Assembly: GCF_000022025.1 (NCBI RefSeq)
Contig: NC_011886.1
Location: forward strand, 4,071,209-4,135,208
Direction of reading: 5' to 3'
Length of the DNA: 64,000 bases
Source of the DNA: Pseudarthrobacter chlorophenolicus A6
Lineage (GTDB): Bacteria; Actinomycetota; Actinomycetes; Actinomycetales; Micrococcaceae
The notes under the pieces were generated by a model that had not been told where the DNA came from, did not search any database, and worked only from the letters and a program-made list of their open reading frames with translations. Below, piece by piece: positions 27,215-35,954 of this stretch. The stretch's first letter is position 1, and every line of letters begins with the position of its first letter. The position numbers and the translations under genes are program-made.

Positions 27215-28195
27215 ATGGCCATCCCCACGCCGAAACCGGCCCTTATCGCGGCCCTGGCAGTGTCCCTGCTGGGCCTGGCCGCATGCGCCGATCCCGGCGC
27301 GACGGCGGCGACAGCGCCGACGTCGGAAGCTACCGCCACCGCAGCCGGCAAGACTTTCAACCTGACCCCTGAACAGAACCGCTTCAAGGTGGACGTGGAC
27401 CAGGCAGCGGCCGCGCAGGTTCCTGACGCCATCAAGGCAGATGGCAAGCTGACCGTGGTAACCACCGGCGGCACGGCACCGCTGAGCACGTTCGCCTCCG
27501 ACAACAAGACCCTGATCGGCAGCGAGGTGGACATTGCCTACGCCGTGGGCGAGACCCTCGGCCTTCAGGTCGAGGTCCTCCCGGTCGCGTGGGCGGACTG
27601 GCCGCTGGGGATCGAGTCGGCAAAATACGAGGCAGTCCTCTCCAACGTGACAGTGACTGAGGCCCGCAAGGAGAAGTTCGACTTCGCCACCTACCGCAAC
27701 GACCTGCTCGGCTTCTATGCCAAGAGCGACTCGGACATCACCGAGGTGAAGGAAGCCAAGGACGTGGCAGGCAAGCGCATCATCGTGGGCTCCGGCACCA
27801 ACCAGGAAGCCATCCTGGTGCGCTGGGACGAGGAGAACAAGAAGAACGGCCTCAAGCCGGTGGAGTTCCAGTATTACGACGACGACTCCGCCTCCGGACT
27901 GGCCCTCCAGTCGGGCCGCGCGGACCTGACCTTCGGCCCCAACGCCGGCGCTGCCTACAAGGCGGCGAAGGATGGGAAGACCAAGCAGGTGGGCACCCTG
28001 GAGGGCGGTTGGCCGCTGAAGGCCGAGATCGCCTTCACCACCAAGAAGGGCAACGGCCTGGCCGTCGCCGCACAGAGCGCCCTGAACCACCTGATCGACG
28101 ACGGCACCTACGCCAAGATCCTGGACCGCTGGGGCCTGTCCTCCGAGGCAATCCCGAAGTCCGAACTGAACCCGGCGGGCCTGCCCAAGAAATAA
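27215..28195 (+). CDS. Orphan polar amino acid ABC substrate-binding lipoprotein
   Basis: Extracytoplasmic binding protein of the family-3 (amino acid) type, 326 aa. AAGGAGGAAACC sits directly before ATG 27215, so earlier in-frame starts are rejected. Signal and lipobox LLGLAACADP give a lipid-anchored Cys near residue 21, followed by a Thr/Ala linker. The fold pattern GSEVDIAYAVGETLGL, WADWPLGIESAKYEAVLSNV (shown in part) and GSGTNQEAILVRW matches the binding protein at 53548-54612 closely. No permease or ATPase is adjacent. It lies next to the choline regulator, but its ligand is unknown. Confidence 0.9.
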   Translation: MAIPTPKPALIAALAVSLLGLAACADPGATAATAPTSEATATAAGKTFNLTPEQNRFKVDVDQAAAAQVPDAIKADGKLTVVTTGGTAPLSTFASDNKTLIGSEVDIAYAVGETLGLQVEVLPVAWADWPLGIESAKYEAVLSNVTVTEARKEKFDFATYRNDLLGFYAKSDSDITEVKEAKDVAGKRIIVGSGTNQEAILVRWDEENKKNGLKPVEFQYYDDDSASGLALQSGRADLTFGPNAGAAYKAAKDGKTKQVGTLEGGWPLKAEIAFTTKKGNGLAVAAQSALNHLIDDGTYAKILDRWGLSSEAIPKSELNPAGLPKK

Positions 28196-28213
28196 GCGGA
28201 CCGCCGACGAATG

Positions 28214-28255
28214 AATCCCCGCCCGGGCAGTGGTAACACAGCCCGGGCGGGGATT
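28214..28255 (+). terminator. Terminator after the orphan binding protein
   Basis: Perfect 15-base arms AATCCCCGCCCGGGC (28214-28228) and its complement (28241-28255) around a 12-base loop, 19 bases after the stop; TTCTGGTTTAT follows. Confidence 0.8.
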
Positions 28256-28356
28256 CTGGTTTATCCGGCGATACCAAGGCGCCGTTCGCGTCACCCGTCT
28301 GGTCCCGCCAGGCCGGGAAGGTGCACTGCCGGCAAGTTTGGCAATAGTCTGGCCAG

Positions 28357-28956
28357 ATGGGGACTAATACCGTGAACTCCGGCGAGCAGCTCGACAGGCA
28401 GTCCCGCATCCTCGAAGCGGCCCTGGACTTGCTGTCCCGGCATGGGATCTCCGGCGTGAGCATGCGCTCCGTGGCCCGTGAAGCCGGCGTTGCCCTGGGC
28501 CTGGTGAACTATTACTACGACGACAAGACCAGCCTGATCCGGGCAGCCCTCCACCGCGTCGACGAGCACGACCTCCTGCTGGTCACACCTGATCCGGACT
28601 CAACTCCCGACGAACAGCTGCGCACGGCCCTGCGCCGGGTGGCGGGTGCGGACCTCCTGACCACCAAATACCTGTCCCTGCGCCTCCACCTCTGGGCCCT
28701 CGCCCAGGCCGACGAAGGCTACGCCGAGATCAATGCCGCCGCCTTCGACCGTTACATCGACGGCCTCGCCACCCTCGTGTCCAACGCCCGGCCCGGGCTT
28801 AGCTGGGAGGAGTGCCGGGAACGGGGCTCCGACATCGTGGTTATCCAGAACGGCATGTGGCTGACCTCCCTCCTGGGCGTGGACAAGGCCTCCATCAAGC
28901 GCAGCATCCAGCGCACCGAGGACATCGCCTTCGCGCCCGTTCCGGACGCCGGCTAG
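28357..28956 (+). CDS. TetR-family regulator, BetI-like, of the choline/betaine genes
   Basis: 199-aa repressor. The N-terminal HTH reads ILEAALDLLSRHGISGVSMR then SVAREAGVALGLVNYYYDDK, and the C-terminal domain is the long helical ligand pocket. The VNYYYDDK recognition-helix tail resembles BetI. It precedes choline oxidation genes by 360 bases that contain a double TTGAAC-N4-GTTCAA operator overlapping a promoter, the expected arrangement for local repression relieved by choline or betaine aldehyde. The ligand is inference from context. Confidence 0.85.
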   Translation: MGTNTVNSGEQLDRQSRILEAALDLLSRHGISGVSMRSVAREAGVALGLVNYYYDDKTSLIRAALHRVDEHDLLLVTPDPDSTPDEQLRTALRRVAGADLLTTKYLSLRLHLWALAQADEGYAEINAAAFDRYIDGLATLVSNARPGLSWEECRERGSDIVVIQNGMWLTSLLGVDKASIKRSIQRTEDIAFAPVPDAG

Positions 28957-28992
28957 GCAGCAGCGCCACAAACCCTCACCCCCGAGTCATAT

Positions 28993-29031
28993 TTGAACGA
29001 GTGTTCAACTTGCTATTGAACACTCGTTCAA
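28993..29031. promoter_or_regulatory. Paired TetR/BetI-type operator
   Basis: TTGAACGAGTGTTCAA (28993-29008) and its exact complement TTGAACACTCGTTCAA (29016-29031) separated by 7 bases. Each half is itself TTGAAC-N4-GTTCAA, and their centres are 23 bases apart, about two helical turns, suggesting two cooperating dimers. Confidence 0.8.
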
Positions 29032-29044
29032 CATGCATTACTGT
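29016..29044 (+). promoter_or_regulatory. Promoter of the choline oxidation operon
   Basis: TTGAAC (29016-29021), 17-base spacer, TACTGT (29039-29044). The -35 is the first half of the right-hand operator, so repressor binding would block polymerase. Confidence 0.65.
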
Positions 29045-29316
29045 CCTTCTATGACGTACGCCACACCAGCCCGGATTTTCGATGACAGGGCCCGGCACTT
29101 CACCCTCCGCTCCGCTCCGCGCTAGCCCCGCCGGCCTGAAACCCAGGCCCGAAACCCCGGCGCGCTGTCCGCACCACGGACACCGCGCACCGCACAAGTC
29201 ACCTCCGCAGCACAGCCGCCGCACCACCCGGCGCTGCTCCGCCGTGCCCGCAGCACGGCCGCCGCACCCTCCGGCGAGCGCCGGCGCGGCCCGCGACCTA
29301 CCACTTAGGGAGACAC

Positions 29317-30813
29317 ATGACAGATACAACAAGCACCCTGTTCATCAACGGCTCGTGGGAGGCCGCCGCGTCCGGCGCCGTCCGTGAAATCCGCAATCCG
29401 GCCGACGGCGAACTGGTCGCCACGGTGTCCGAGGCCGGCCGGGCGGACGCGGAGCGTGCCATCTCAGCCGCCCGTGCCGCCTTCGACTCCGGCGTCTGGT
29501 CCGGCGTCCCGGCCCCTGAACGGGGCGCTTTCCTGCTCAAGGTTGCCGCCGGTCTCCGCGAGCGCCGCGAGAAGTTCGCCCGCGCGGAATCGCTGGACAC
29601 CGGCAAGCGGATGGTGGAAAGCCGCATCGACATGGATGACATCGCCGCGTGCTTCGAGTACTTCGGCAGGCTCGCCGGGCAGCAGGCCGGCCGTTTGGTG
29701 GACGCCGGGGATCCCGCCGTCGTCAGCCGGATCGCCTACGAACCCGTGGGCGTCTGCGGCCTGATCACGCCCTGGAACTATCCGCTCCTGCAGGCAGCCT
29801 GGAAGATCGCCCCGGCCCTGGCCGCCGGCTGCACCTTCGTCCTGAAACCCTCCGAACTGACCCCTTCCACCAGCATCCTGGCCATGCAGCTGCTGCACGA
29901 CCTCGGCCTGCCGGGCGGCGTGGCCAACCTCGTCACCGGGACCGGCCCCGAGGCGGGCGCACCCCTTTCGGAACACCCCGCCGTCGACCTGGTCTCCTTC
30001 ACCGGCGGCCTGGAAACCGGCAAGCGCATCGCCGCCGCCGCTGCAGGCACCGTCAAGAAAGTGGCGCTGGAGCTCGGCGGCAAAAACCCCAACGTGGTGT
30101 TCGCGGACGCCGACTTCGATGCCGCCGTCGACAACGCGCTAAACGGCGCCTTCGTCCACTCGGGCCAGGTCTGCTCCGCCGGGGCCAGGCTGGTGGTGGA
30201 GGAATCCATCGCCGAACGTTTCGTGGACGAACTGGTCCGTCGCGCGCAGGGCATCCGGCTGGGCGGGCCCTTCGACGAGAACGCCGAATCCGGGCCGCTG
30301 ATCTCCGCCGCCCACCGGGACAAGGTCAACGCCTACGTCCAGCGCGGCGTCGAGGAGGGCGCGCGGCTCCGCACCGGCGGCGCGGAACCCACAGGCGAGA
30401 AGTACGACGCCGGCTTCTACTACCAGCCCACCGTCCTGGACCGCGTCACCCGGGGAATGTCCGTGGTCACCGACGAGGCGTTCGGCCCGGTGGTCACCGT
30501 GGAAACGTTCCGCACCGAGGACGAAGCCGTGGCCACCGCCAACGACACCGTCTACGGCCTGGCCGGCGCCGTCTGGACCCAGGACGCCGGCAAGGCCCAG
30601 CGGGTGGCCGGCAGGCTCCGGCACGGCACCATCTGGATCAACGACTACCACCCCTACCTCCCCCAGGCCGAGTGGGGCGGCTTCGGCCAGTCCGGCGTCG
30701 GCCGCGAGCTCGGCCCCACCGGCCTGGCCGAATACCAGGAAGCCAAGCACATCTACCAGAACACCAGCCCCCAGATCACCGGCTGGTTCGCTGACCACAG
30801 CAAGGAGAACTAG
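29317..30813 (+). CDS. betB: Betaine aldehyde dehydrogenase
   Basis: NAD(P)-dependent aldehyde dehydrogenase, 498 aa, expected to convert betaine aldehyde to glycine betaine. ALDH features: PWNYPLLQAAWKIAPALAAG near 152, SFTGGLETGKRI near 230, catalytic Glu in LELGGKNPN near 251, and nucleophile Cys in GQVCSAGARL near 286. GGGAGACAC precedes the ATG. The stop abuts the choline dehydrogenase ATG (TAG-ATG), so the two are translationally coupled and their pairing supports the substrate call. Confidence 0.9.
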   Translation: MTDTTSTLFINGSWEAAASGAVREIRNPADGELVATVSEAGRADAERAISAARAAFDSGVWSGVPAPERGAFLLKVAAGLRERREKFARAESLDTGKRMVESRIDMDDIAACFEYFGRLAGQQAGRLVDAGDPAVVSRIAYEPVGVCGLITPWNYPLLQAAWKIAPALAAGCTFVLKPSELTPSTSILAMQLLHDLGLPGGVANLVTGTGPEAGAPLSEHPAVDLVSFTGGLETGKRIAAAAAGTVKKVALELGGKNPNVVFADADFDAAVDNALNGAFVHSGQVCSAGARLVVEESIAERFVDELVRRAQGIRLGGPFDENAESGPLISAAHRDKVNAYVQRGVEEGARLRTGGAEPTGEKYDAGFYYQPTVLDRVTRGMSVVTDEAFGPVVTVETFRTEDEAVATANDTVYGLAGAVWTQDAGKAQRVAGRLRHGTIWINDYHPYLPQAEWGGFGQSGVGRELGPTGLAEYQEAKHIYQNTSPQITGWFADHSKEN

Positions 30814-32454
30814 ATGCACATCGACAACATCGAGAACCTCAGCGATCGCGGATTCGACTACGTCGTCATCGGCGGAGGGTCAGCCGGCGCCGCCGTGGCC
30901 GCACGGCTGAGCGAGGATCCGGACGTGTCCGTTGCGCTGGTGGAGGCCGGCCCGGACGACCGGAACATCCCCGAGATCCTGCAGCTGGACCGCTGGATGG
31001 AGCTGCTGGAATCCGGGTACGACTGGGACTACCCCATCGAGCCGCAGGAGAACGGCAACTCCTTCATGCGGCACGCGCGGGCCAAGGTGATGGGCGGGTG
31101 CTCCAGCCACAACTCCTGCATCGCCTTCTGGGCCCCGCGCGAGGACCTGGACGAATGGGAGTCCAAGTACGGCGCCACCGGCTGGAACGCCGCCAACGCC
31201 TGGCCGCTGTACAAGCGGCTGGAAACCAACCAGGACGCCGGTCCGGACGCACCCCACCACGGGGACTCCGGCCCCGTGCACCTGATGAACGTGCCCCCGG
31301 CGGATCCTTCCGGCGTCGCCCTCCTGGACGCCTGCGAAGAGGCCGGCATTCCCCGCGCCAGGTTCAACACCGGCACCACCGTGGTCAACGGCGCCAACTT
31401 CTTCCAGATCAACCGGCGCGGGGACGGCACCCGCTCCTCCAGCTCGGTGTCCTACATCCACCCCATCATCGAGCGGGACAACTTCACCCTGCTGACCGGC
31501 CTCCGCGCCCGCCAACTGGTGTTCGATGCGGACAAGCGGTGCACCGGCGTGGAGGTGGTGGACGGCGCATTCGGCCGCACCCACCGGCTCACCGCACGGC
31601 ACGAAGTCATCCTGTCCACCGGCGCCATTGATTCGCCCAAGCTGCTCATGCTCTCCGGCATCGGCCCGGCCGAACACCTGGCCCAGCACGGCATCGAGGT
31701 GCTGGTGGACTCCCCCGGCGTGGGCGAAAACCTGCAGGACCATCCGGAGGGCGTGGTGCAGTTCGAGGCGAAGCAGCCCATGGTGCAGACATCCACCCAG
31801 TGGTGGGAGATCGGGATCTTCACGCCCACGGAGGACGGCCTGGACCGGCCCGACCTGATGATGCACTACGGCTCGGTTCCGTTCGACATGAACACGCTGC
31901 GCCACGGCTACCCCACCACGGAGAACGGCTTCAGCCTCACCCCGAACGTCACCCACGCCCGCTCCCGCGGCACCGTACGGCTGCGCAGCCGCGACTTCCG
32001 CGACAAGCCCATGGTGGATCCGCGGTACTTCACCGACCCCGAGGGCCACGACATGCGCGTCATGGTGGCCGGGATCCGCAAGGCGCGCGAGATCGCCGCC
32101 CAGCCCGCCATGTCCGCCTGGACCGGCCGGGAGCTCTCGCCGGGCGTCGGGGCGCAGACGGATGAGGAACTGCAGGACTACATCCGCAAGACCCACAACA
32201 CCGTGTACCACCCGGTGGGCACAGTCCGGATGGGAGCGGACGACGACGGCATGTCACCTTTGGATGCGCGCTTGCGGGTCAAGGGGGTCACCGGACTCCG
32301 GGTCGCCGATGCGTCCGTCATGCCCGAGCACGTCACGGTCAACCCGAACATCACGGTGATGATGATCGGCGAGCGCTGTGCCGATCTCATCAAGGCGGAC
32401 TATGCCGGAGCTGACGCCCTGGAAGAGAAGGAGCTCACCACGTCCTTCGCCTAA
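30814..32454 (+). CDS. betA: Choline dehydrogenase (GMC oxidoreductase)
   Basis: FAD flavoprotein of 546 aa oxidising choline to betaine aldehyde. Dinucleotide motif YVVIGGGSAGAAVAARLSE at 15-33, GMC signature KVMGGCSSHNSCIAFW near 90, second signature STGAIDSPKLLMLSGIGPAE near 268, catalytic His in YHPVGTVRMG near 465 and Asn in VNPNITV near 509. It begins immediately after the betB stop. GMC enzymes vary in substrate, but adjacency to BetB and the TetR regulator makes choline the best call. Confidence 0.9.
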   Translation: MHIDNIENLSDRGFDYVVIGGGSAGAAVAARLSEDPDVSVALVEAGPDDRNIPEILQLDRWMELLESGYDWDYPIEPQENGNSFMRHARAKVMGGCSSHNSCIAFWAPREDLDEWESKYGATGWNAANAWPLYKRLETNQDAGPDAPHHGDSGPVHLMNVPPADPSGVALLDACEEAGIPRARFNTGTTVVNGANFFQINRRGDGTRSSSSVSYIHPIIERDNFTLLTGLRARQLVFDADKRCTGVEVVDGAFGRTHRLTARHEVILSTGAIDSPKLLMLSGIGPAEHLAQHGIEVLVDSPGVGENLQDHPEGVVQFEAKQPMVQTSTQWWEIGIFTPTEDGLDRPDLMMHYGSVPFDMNTLRHGYPTTENGFSLTPNVTHARSRGTVRLRSRDFRDKPMVDPRYFTDPEGHDMRVMVAGIRKAREIAAQPAMSAWTGRELSPGVGAQTDEELQDYIRKTHNTVYHPVGTVRMGADDDGMSPLDARLRVKGVTGLRVADASVMPEHVTVNPNITVMMIGERCADLIKADYAGADALEEKELTTSFA

Positions 32455-32463
32455 GCGGCAGGA

Positions 32464-32497
32464 AGGGGGGCGGCGTTCCCAACAGCGCCGGCCCCCT
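32464..32497 (+). terminator. Hairpin between choline dehydrogenase and permease
   Basis: Twelve-base G/C arms with one mismatch (32464-32475, 32486-32497) and a 10-base loop, 10 bases after the betA stop. No T tract; it may attenuate rather than end transcription into the permease gene. Confidence 0.45.
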
Positions 32498-32566
32498 CAG
32501 AACGTTTATCCCGCCGCACCCCAGGGCGGCCGATCCCATCGTGCTTTTCTGATTTAGGAGTCCACA

Positions 32567-34183
32567 GTGGAACCCAGCAAGAGTATTGATTCAAGCGGCA
32601 TGGACGAATTCGGCTATACCCAGACCCTGGACCGGAGCATCGGCAAGTTTGCCAGCTTCGCTGCAGGCGTCAGCTACATCTCCATCCTCACCGGCGTCTT
32701 CCAGCTGTTCTATTTCGGTTTTTCCATGGCCGGCCCCGCCTACGCGTGGTCCTGGCCCATCGTGTTCGTGGGCCAGCTGATGGTGGCCCTGTGCTTCGCC
32801 GAGCTTGCCGGCCGGTATCCGGTGGCCGGCTCGGTCTACAACTGGGCCAAGCGGCTGGCGTCCGGGACGTCGTCCTGGCTGGCCGGCTGGCTGCTGCTGC
32901 TCTCGTCCATCATGGCCCTGGGGTCGGTGGCGCTGGCACTGCAGATCACGCTGCCGCAGCTCTGGTCCGGCTTCCAGTTCGTCGGTGACGGTACCGGCCC
33001 GTACGACTTCGCCATGAACGGCGTGGTGCTGGCCACCATCATGATCACTATCTCCACCCTGATCAACGCCTTCGGTGTGAAGCTCATGACGCGGATCAAC
33101 AGCATCGGCGTCTTCGTGGAGCTGGTGGCGGCGGTGCTGCTGATCCTCGCCCTCGGCTGGCACGTGGTGCGCGGCCCGGAAGTCTTCTTCGACACGGCCG
33201 GCTTCGGCGAAGGGCACGACCTCGGCTTCTTCGGTGTCTTCCTGATCGGGGCCATGGCCTCCGGCTACGTCATGTACGGCTTCGACACCGCCAGCTCGTT
33301 GGGCGAGGAGACCAAAGACCCCAAGAAGACGGCACCCAAGGCCATCCTCCGGGCGGTCACGGCGTCCTTCCTCCTTGGCGGCCTGATCCTGCTGTTCGGC
33401 ATCCTTGCAGCCCCGGACCTCACCGATCCCAAGGTGGGAGCGGCCGACGGCGGGTTGCAGCACATCGTGCTCAGCGTCCTGGGTGGTCCGTTCGGCAAGG
33501 CGTTCCTGGCCTGCATCGTGGTGGCGGTGGTGGTGTGCACCCTTGCCGTCCACGCGGCTGCGATCCGGATGATGTTCGCCATGGCCCGGGACAACAACCT
33601 GCCGTTCAGCCGGCAGCTCAGCAAGGTGGACCCGGTCCGCCGCACCCCCACCGTGGCCGCCATTGTCATCGGCATCCTGGCGGTCCTCCCGCTGCTGATC
33701 AACGTGATGCAGCCGGCCATCTTCACCATCCTGTCCAGCATCAGCATCGTCCTGATCTATTTGTCCTACCTGCTGGTGACGGTTCCCCTGCTGCGCAAGC
33801 GGCTCCTGAAGAAGTGGCCGCTGGCCGATGCCGACGGCGCCGAGCCGGGGTTCTGCATGGGCAAGTGGGGGCTTCCGGTGAACATCCTCGCGGTTCTGTG
33901 GGGTGGTGCCATGACCGTGAACCTGATCTGGCCCCGGCCGGAGATCTACAACTCGGTGCCGCCCTTCGAGTGGTACCTCCAATGGGGCGGGGTCCTCTTT
34001 GTCGCCGCAGTGACCGGCGGCGGGGCCCTGCTGTACCGGCTGAAGATCCGGCACCAGACGGGCGTGCTGGCCGAGCACGCCGCCGCGGTGGCGGCCCACC
34101 CGTCCGCAGGCCCGGCTGTGGACGCTGCCCCGGCTGGCCCTGCTCCGGCTGAGGAAGGAGCCGTAGCGGTCAAGGTGCCCTAG
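32567..34183 (+). CDS. APC-family permease, probable choline/betaine or amine uptake
   Basis: Membrane permease of 538 aa, GTG start with AGGAG 8 bases upstream, about 12 segments and a charged N terminus. FASFAAGVSYISILTGVFQL (first helix), CFAELAGRYPVAGSVYNWAK, and GEETKDPKKTAPKAIL identify the amino acid/choline transporter (GABA/choline permease) branch of APC. The C-terminal 45 residues are Ala/Pro-rich and hydrophilic. Genetic position after betB-betA suggests import of choline, betaine or a related quaternary amine; the substrate is inference. Confidence 0.85.
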   Translation: MEPSKSIDSSGMDEFGYTQTLDRSIGKFASFAAGVSYISILTGVFQLFYFGFSMAGPAYAWSWPIVFVGQLMVALCFAELAGRYPVAGSVYNWAKRLASGTSSWLAGWLLLLSSIMALGSVALALQITLPQLWSGFQFVGDGTGPYDFAMNGVVLATIMITISTLINAFGVKLMTRINSIGVFVELVAAVLLILALGWHVVRGPEVFFDTAGFGEGHDLGFFGVFLIGAMASGYVMYGFDTASSLGEETKDPKKTAPKAILRAVTASFLLGGLILLFGILAAPDLTDPKVGAADGGLQHIVLSVLGGPFGKAFLACIVVAVVVCTLAVHAAAIRMMFAMARDNNLPFSRQLSKVDPVRRTPTVAAIVIGILAVLPLLINVMQPAIFTILSSISIVLIYLSYLLVTVPLLRKRLLKKWPLADADGAEPGFCMGKWGLPVNILAVLWGGAMTVNLIWPRPEIYNSVPPFEWYLQWGGVLFVAAVTGGGALLYRLKIRHQTGVLAEHAAAVAAHPSAGPAVDAAPAGPAPAEEGAVAVKVP

Positions 34184-34649
34184 ACGGCGCCACTGCTTGT
34201 TGCACAACGCACAGAGAAGGGCCGACGACGGCACCCGCCATGCCGTCGTCGGCCCTTCCGTGCTGCCCATGTACTGAACGGATTCCGGCGACTTTTTTAC
34301 GTCGCCGCCAGAGCGCCCGGCAGCCCAATCAGCCGCCATGCCGCGGCCGCCTCACGCGCCACGGTGTCAAGACATTTCCGAGGCTCCGGCCGGGCATCCG
34401 TAACTACTTGACAGTCGGCGTGGCATACGTCACGCTGTTGCACATCATGATTGTTGTTGCGTAAGACGCATGCGGAAGGACCCAAACATGGAGATGCTTG
34501 CCACAAGCTCAATCCGTACGCCGGGCCTTCTTCCGCATCGATCCTCCCCCACCGCGTAACGGCGACATTCCCGACACCGCGAGTTGCCTCCACCAACTCC
34601 GTAGTCTCCCCACCAACCGCATACTTACCCAGCCTCCCGGGAGGAAAAA
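34184..34649. other. 466-base interval upstream of the betaine demethylation operon
   Basis: Contains the terminator at 34217-34257, a TTGACA (34408-34413) without a convincing -10, a small palindrome TGCGT-AAG-ACGCA (34458-34470) and a strong GGGAGGAAAA ribosome binding site before 34650. No coding frame here has support. Confidence 0.5.
34217..34257 (+). terminator. Terminator after the choline permease
   Basis: Perfect 17-base arms beginning AAGGGCCGACGACGGCA (34217-34233, 34241-34257) with a 7-base loop. Nearly the same stem recurs at 38733-38781. Confidence 0.85.
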
Positions 34650-35954
34650 ATGACTGCTCCAGTGAACGTGCCCCTCAACACACGCGGAAAACTCGCCTCA
34701 TCACTGCCTGCAGAGCAGCAGGCAGAGATCGCTGCTCTGTTCGAGTTCCGGCGCACGGGCTACTCCCTCGACGCCCCCTTCTACACTGACCCGACGATCT
34801 TCAAGATCGACATGGAGGCCATCTTCGGCCAGCACTGGATCTTTGCCGGCAGCGTTGCCGAGCTGCCCGAGCCAGGCGACTACATCACCGTCGACTACGG
34901 CCCCTACTCCCTGATCGTGCTGCGCAACGATGACGGCGGCGTCAACGTCCTGCACAACGTGTGCCGCCACCGCGGTGCCCGCGTCCTGACCGAAGCCACC
35001 GGTTCCACCGGAAACCTGGTCTGCGGCTACCACTCCTGGACTTACTCCCCCGAGGGCAACCTGATCCACGCCTCCGCTCCCGGCGAGGCCAAGTTCGACA
35101 AGAACTGCTTCGCCCTGAAGAAGGCCCACAGCCGCGAGGTTGCCGGCCTCATCTTCGTCTGCATCGCTGACGAACCGCCAACAGACTTCGATGAGACCTC
35201 GAAGATCTTCGAGCCCTACCTGGCGCCGCACGACCTGTCCAAGACGAAGATTGCCTACCAGCAGAACATCATCGAAGAGGGCAACTGGAAGCTCGTCATG
35301 GAGAACAACCGTGAGTGCTACCACTGCGACGGGCACCCGGAACTCGCCTGCTCCCTCTTCCCCACCTGGGGCCTGACGGAAGGCCTGATCCCCACCCACC
35401 TCGAGGAGGTCTGGGAACGCAACAAAGAAGCACAGTCCTCGCTCGAGGAGCGGTGCCGCCGCTACGGCCTCCCCTACGAGGTGGTCGAGGAACTGGACAC
35501 CCGCATCGCGGGCATCCGGATCTCCCGCGAATCCCTTGACGGAGAAGGCGAATCCTTCTCGGCCGACGGGCGCCGGCTCTCCAAGAAGCTGCTCGGTGAC
35601 TTGCGGGACTTCCGCCTGGGCCGCTGCTCCATGCACCTGCAGCCCAACAGCTGGTTCCACTTTCAGAGCGACCACGTCATCACCTTCGGCGTCTTCCCCA
35701 TCAATGAACACCAGACCCTGGTCCGCACCACCTGGCTGGTAGCTGACGACGCCGTGGAAGGCGTCGACTACGACCGTGAGAAGCTGACCTACACCTGGGA
35801 GCAGACCAACATCCAGGACAAGGCGTTCGTGGAACTCTGCCAGCAGGGTGCAGCCAGCCCCGCCTACGAGCCCGGCCCGTACATGAAGAGCGAATACCAG
35901 GTTGAGGCCTTCATCAACTGGTACACGCAGCGGGTGCAGGAGCACTTGGCATGA
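34650..35954 (+). CDS. gbcA: Glycine betaine monooxygenase, Rieske oxygenase subunit
   Basis: Rieske non-haem iron oxygenase of 434 aa, expected to demethylate glycine betaine to dimethylglycine with release of formaldehyde. Rieske cluster ligands are Cys105, His107, Cys125 and His128 (CRHRG ... CGYHSWTY). The mononuclear iron site is in the MENNRECYHCDGHPEL segment near residue 214. The next gene, its reductase, overlaps by four bases, and a formaldehyde dehydrogenase follows, which together separate this from stachydrine or aromatic oxygenases of the same family. Confidence 0.9.
   Translation: MTAPVNVPLNTRGKLASSLPAEQQAEIAALFEFRRTGYSLDAPFYTDPTIFKIDMEAIFGQHWIFAGSVAELPEPGDYITVDYGPYSLIVLRNDDGGVNVLHNVCRHRGARVLTEATGSTGNLVCGYHSWTYSPEGNLIHASAPGEAKFDKNCFALKKAHSREVAGLIFVCIADEPPTDFDETSKIFEPYLAPHDLSKTKIAYQQNIIEEGNWKLVMENNRECYHCDGHPELACSLFPTWGLTEGLIPTHLEEVWERNKEAQSSLEERCRRYGLPYEVVEELDTRIAGIRISRESLDGEGESFSADGRRLSKKLLGDLRDFRLGRCSMHLQPNSWFHFQSDHVITFGVFPINEHQTLVRTTWLVADDAVEGVDYDREKLTYTWEQTNIQDKAFVELCQQGAASPAYEPGPYMKSEYQVEAFINWYTQRVQEHLA

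Larger units (their letters stand above)
28957..29316. other. 360-base control region and leader of the choline operon
   Basis: No convincing protein gene. It holds the paired operator (28993-29031), a promoter (29016-29044) and then about 265 bases of C-rich leader before the ATG at 29317. A 24-codon frame, ATG 29051 to TAG 29123-29125, starts just after the promoter but has no ribosome binding site, so I do not call it a gene. No riboswitch motif was recognised. Confidence 0.6.

Noticed and set aside
29051..29125. 24-codon leader peptide frame in the choline operon leader
   Set aside because: No ribosome binding site, and no codon bias or stem-loop pattern suggesting attenuation.
32591..34339. 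A 582-codon minus-strand frame opposite the APC permease
   Set aside because: Low-complexity His/Gln/Asp-rich antisense product, no domain; the permease is clear.
34408..34436. A full sigma-70 promoter at TTGACA 34408
   Set aside because: No acceptable -10 at 16-18 bases spacing; kept only as a note in the interval entry.
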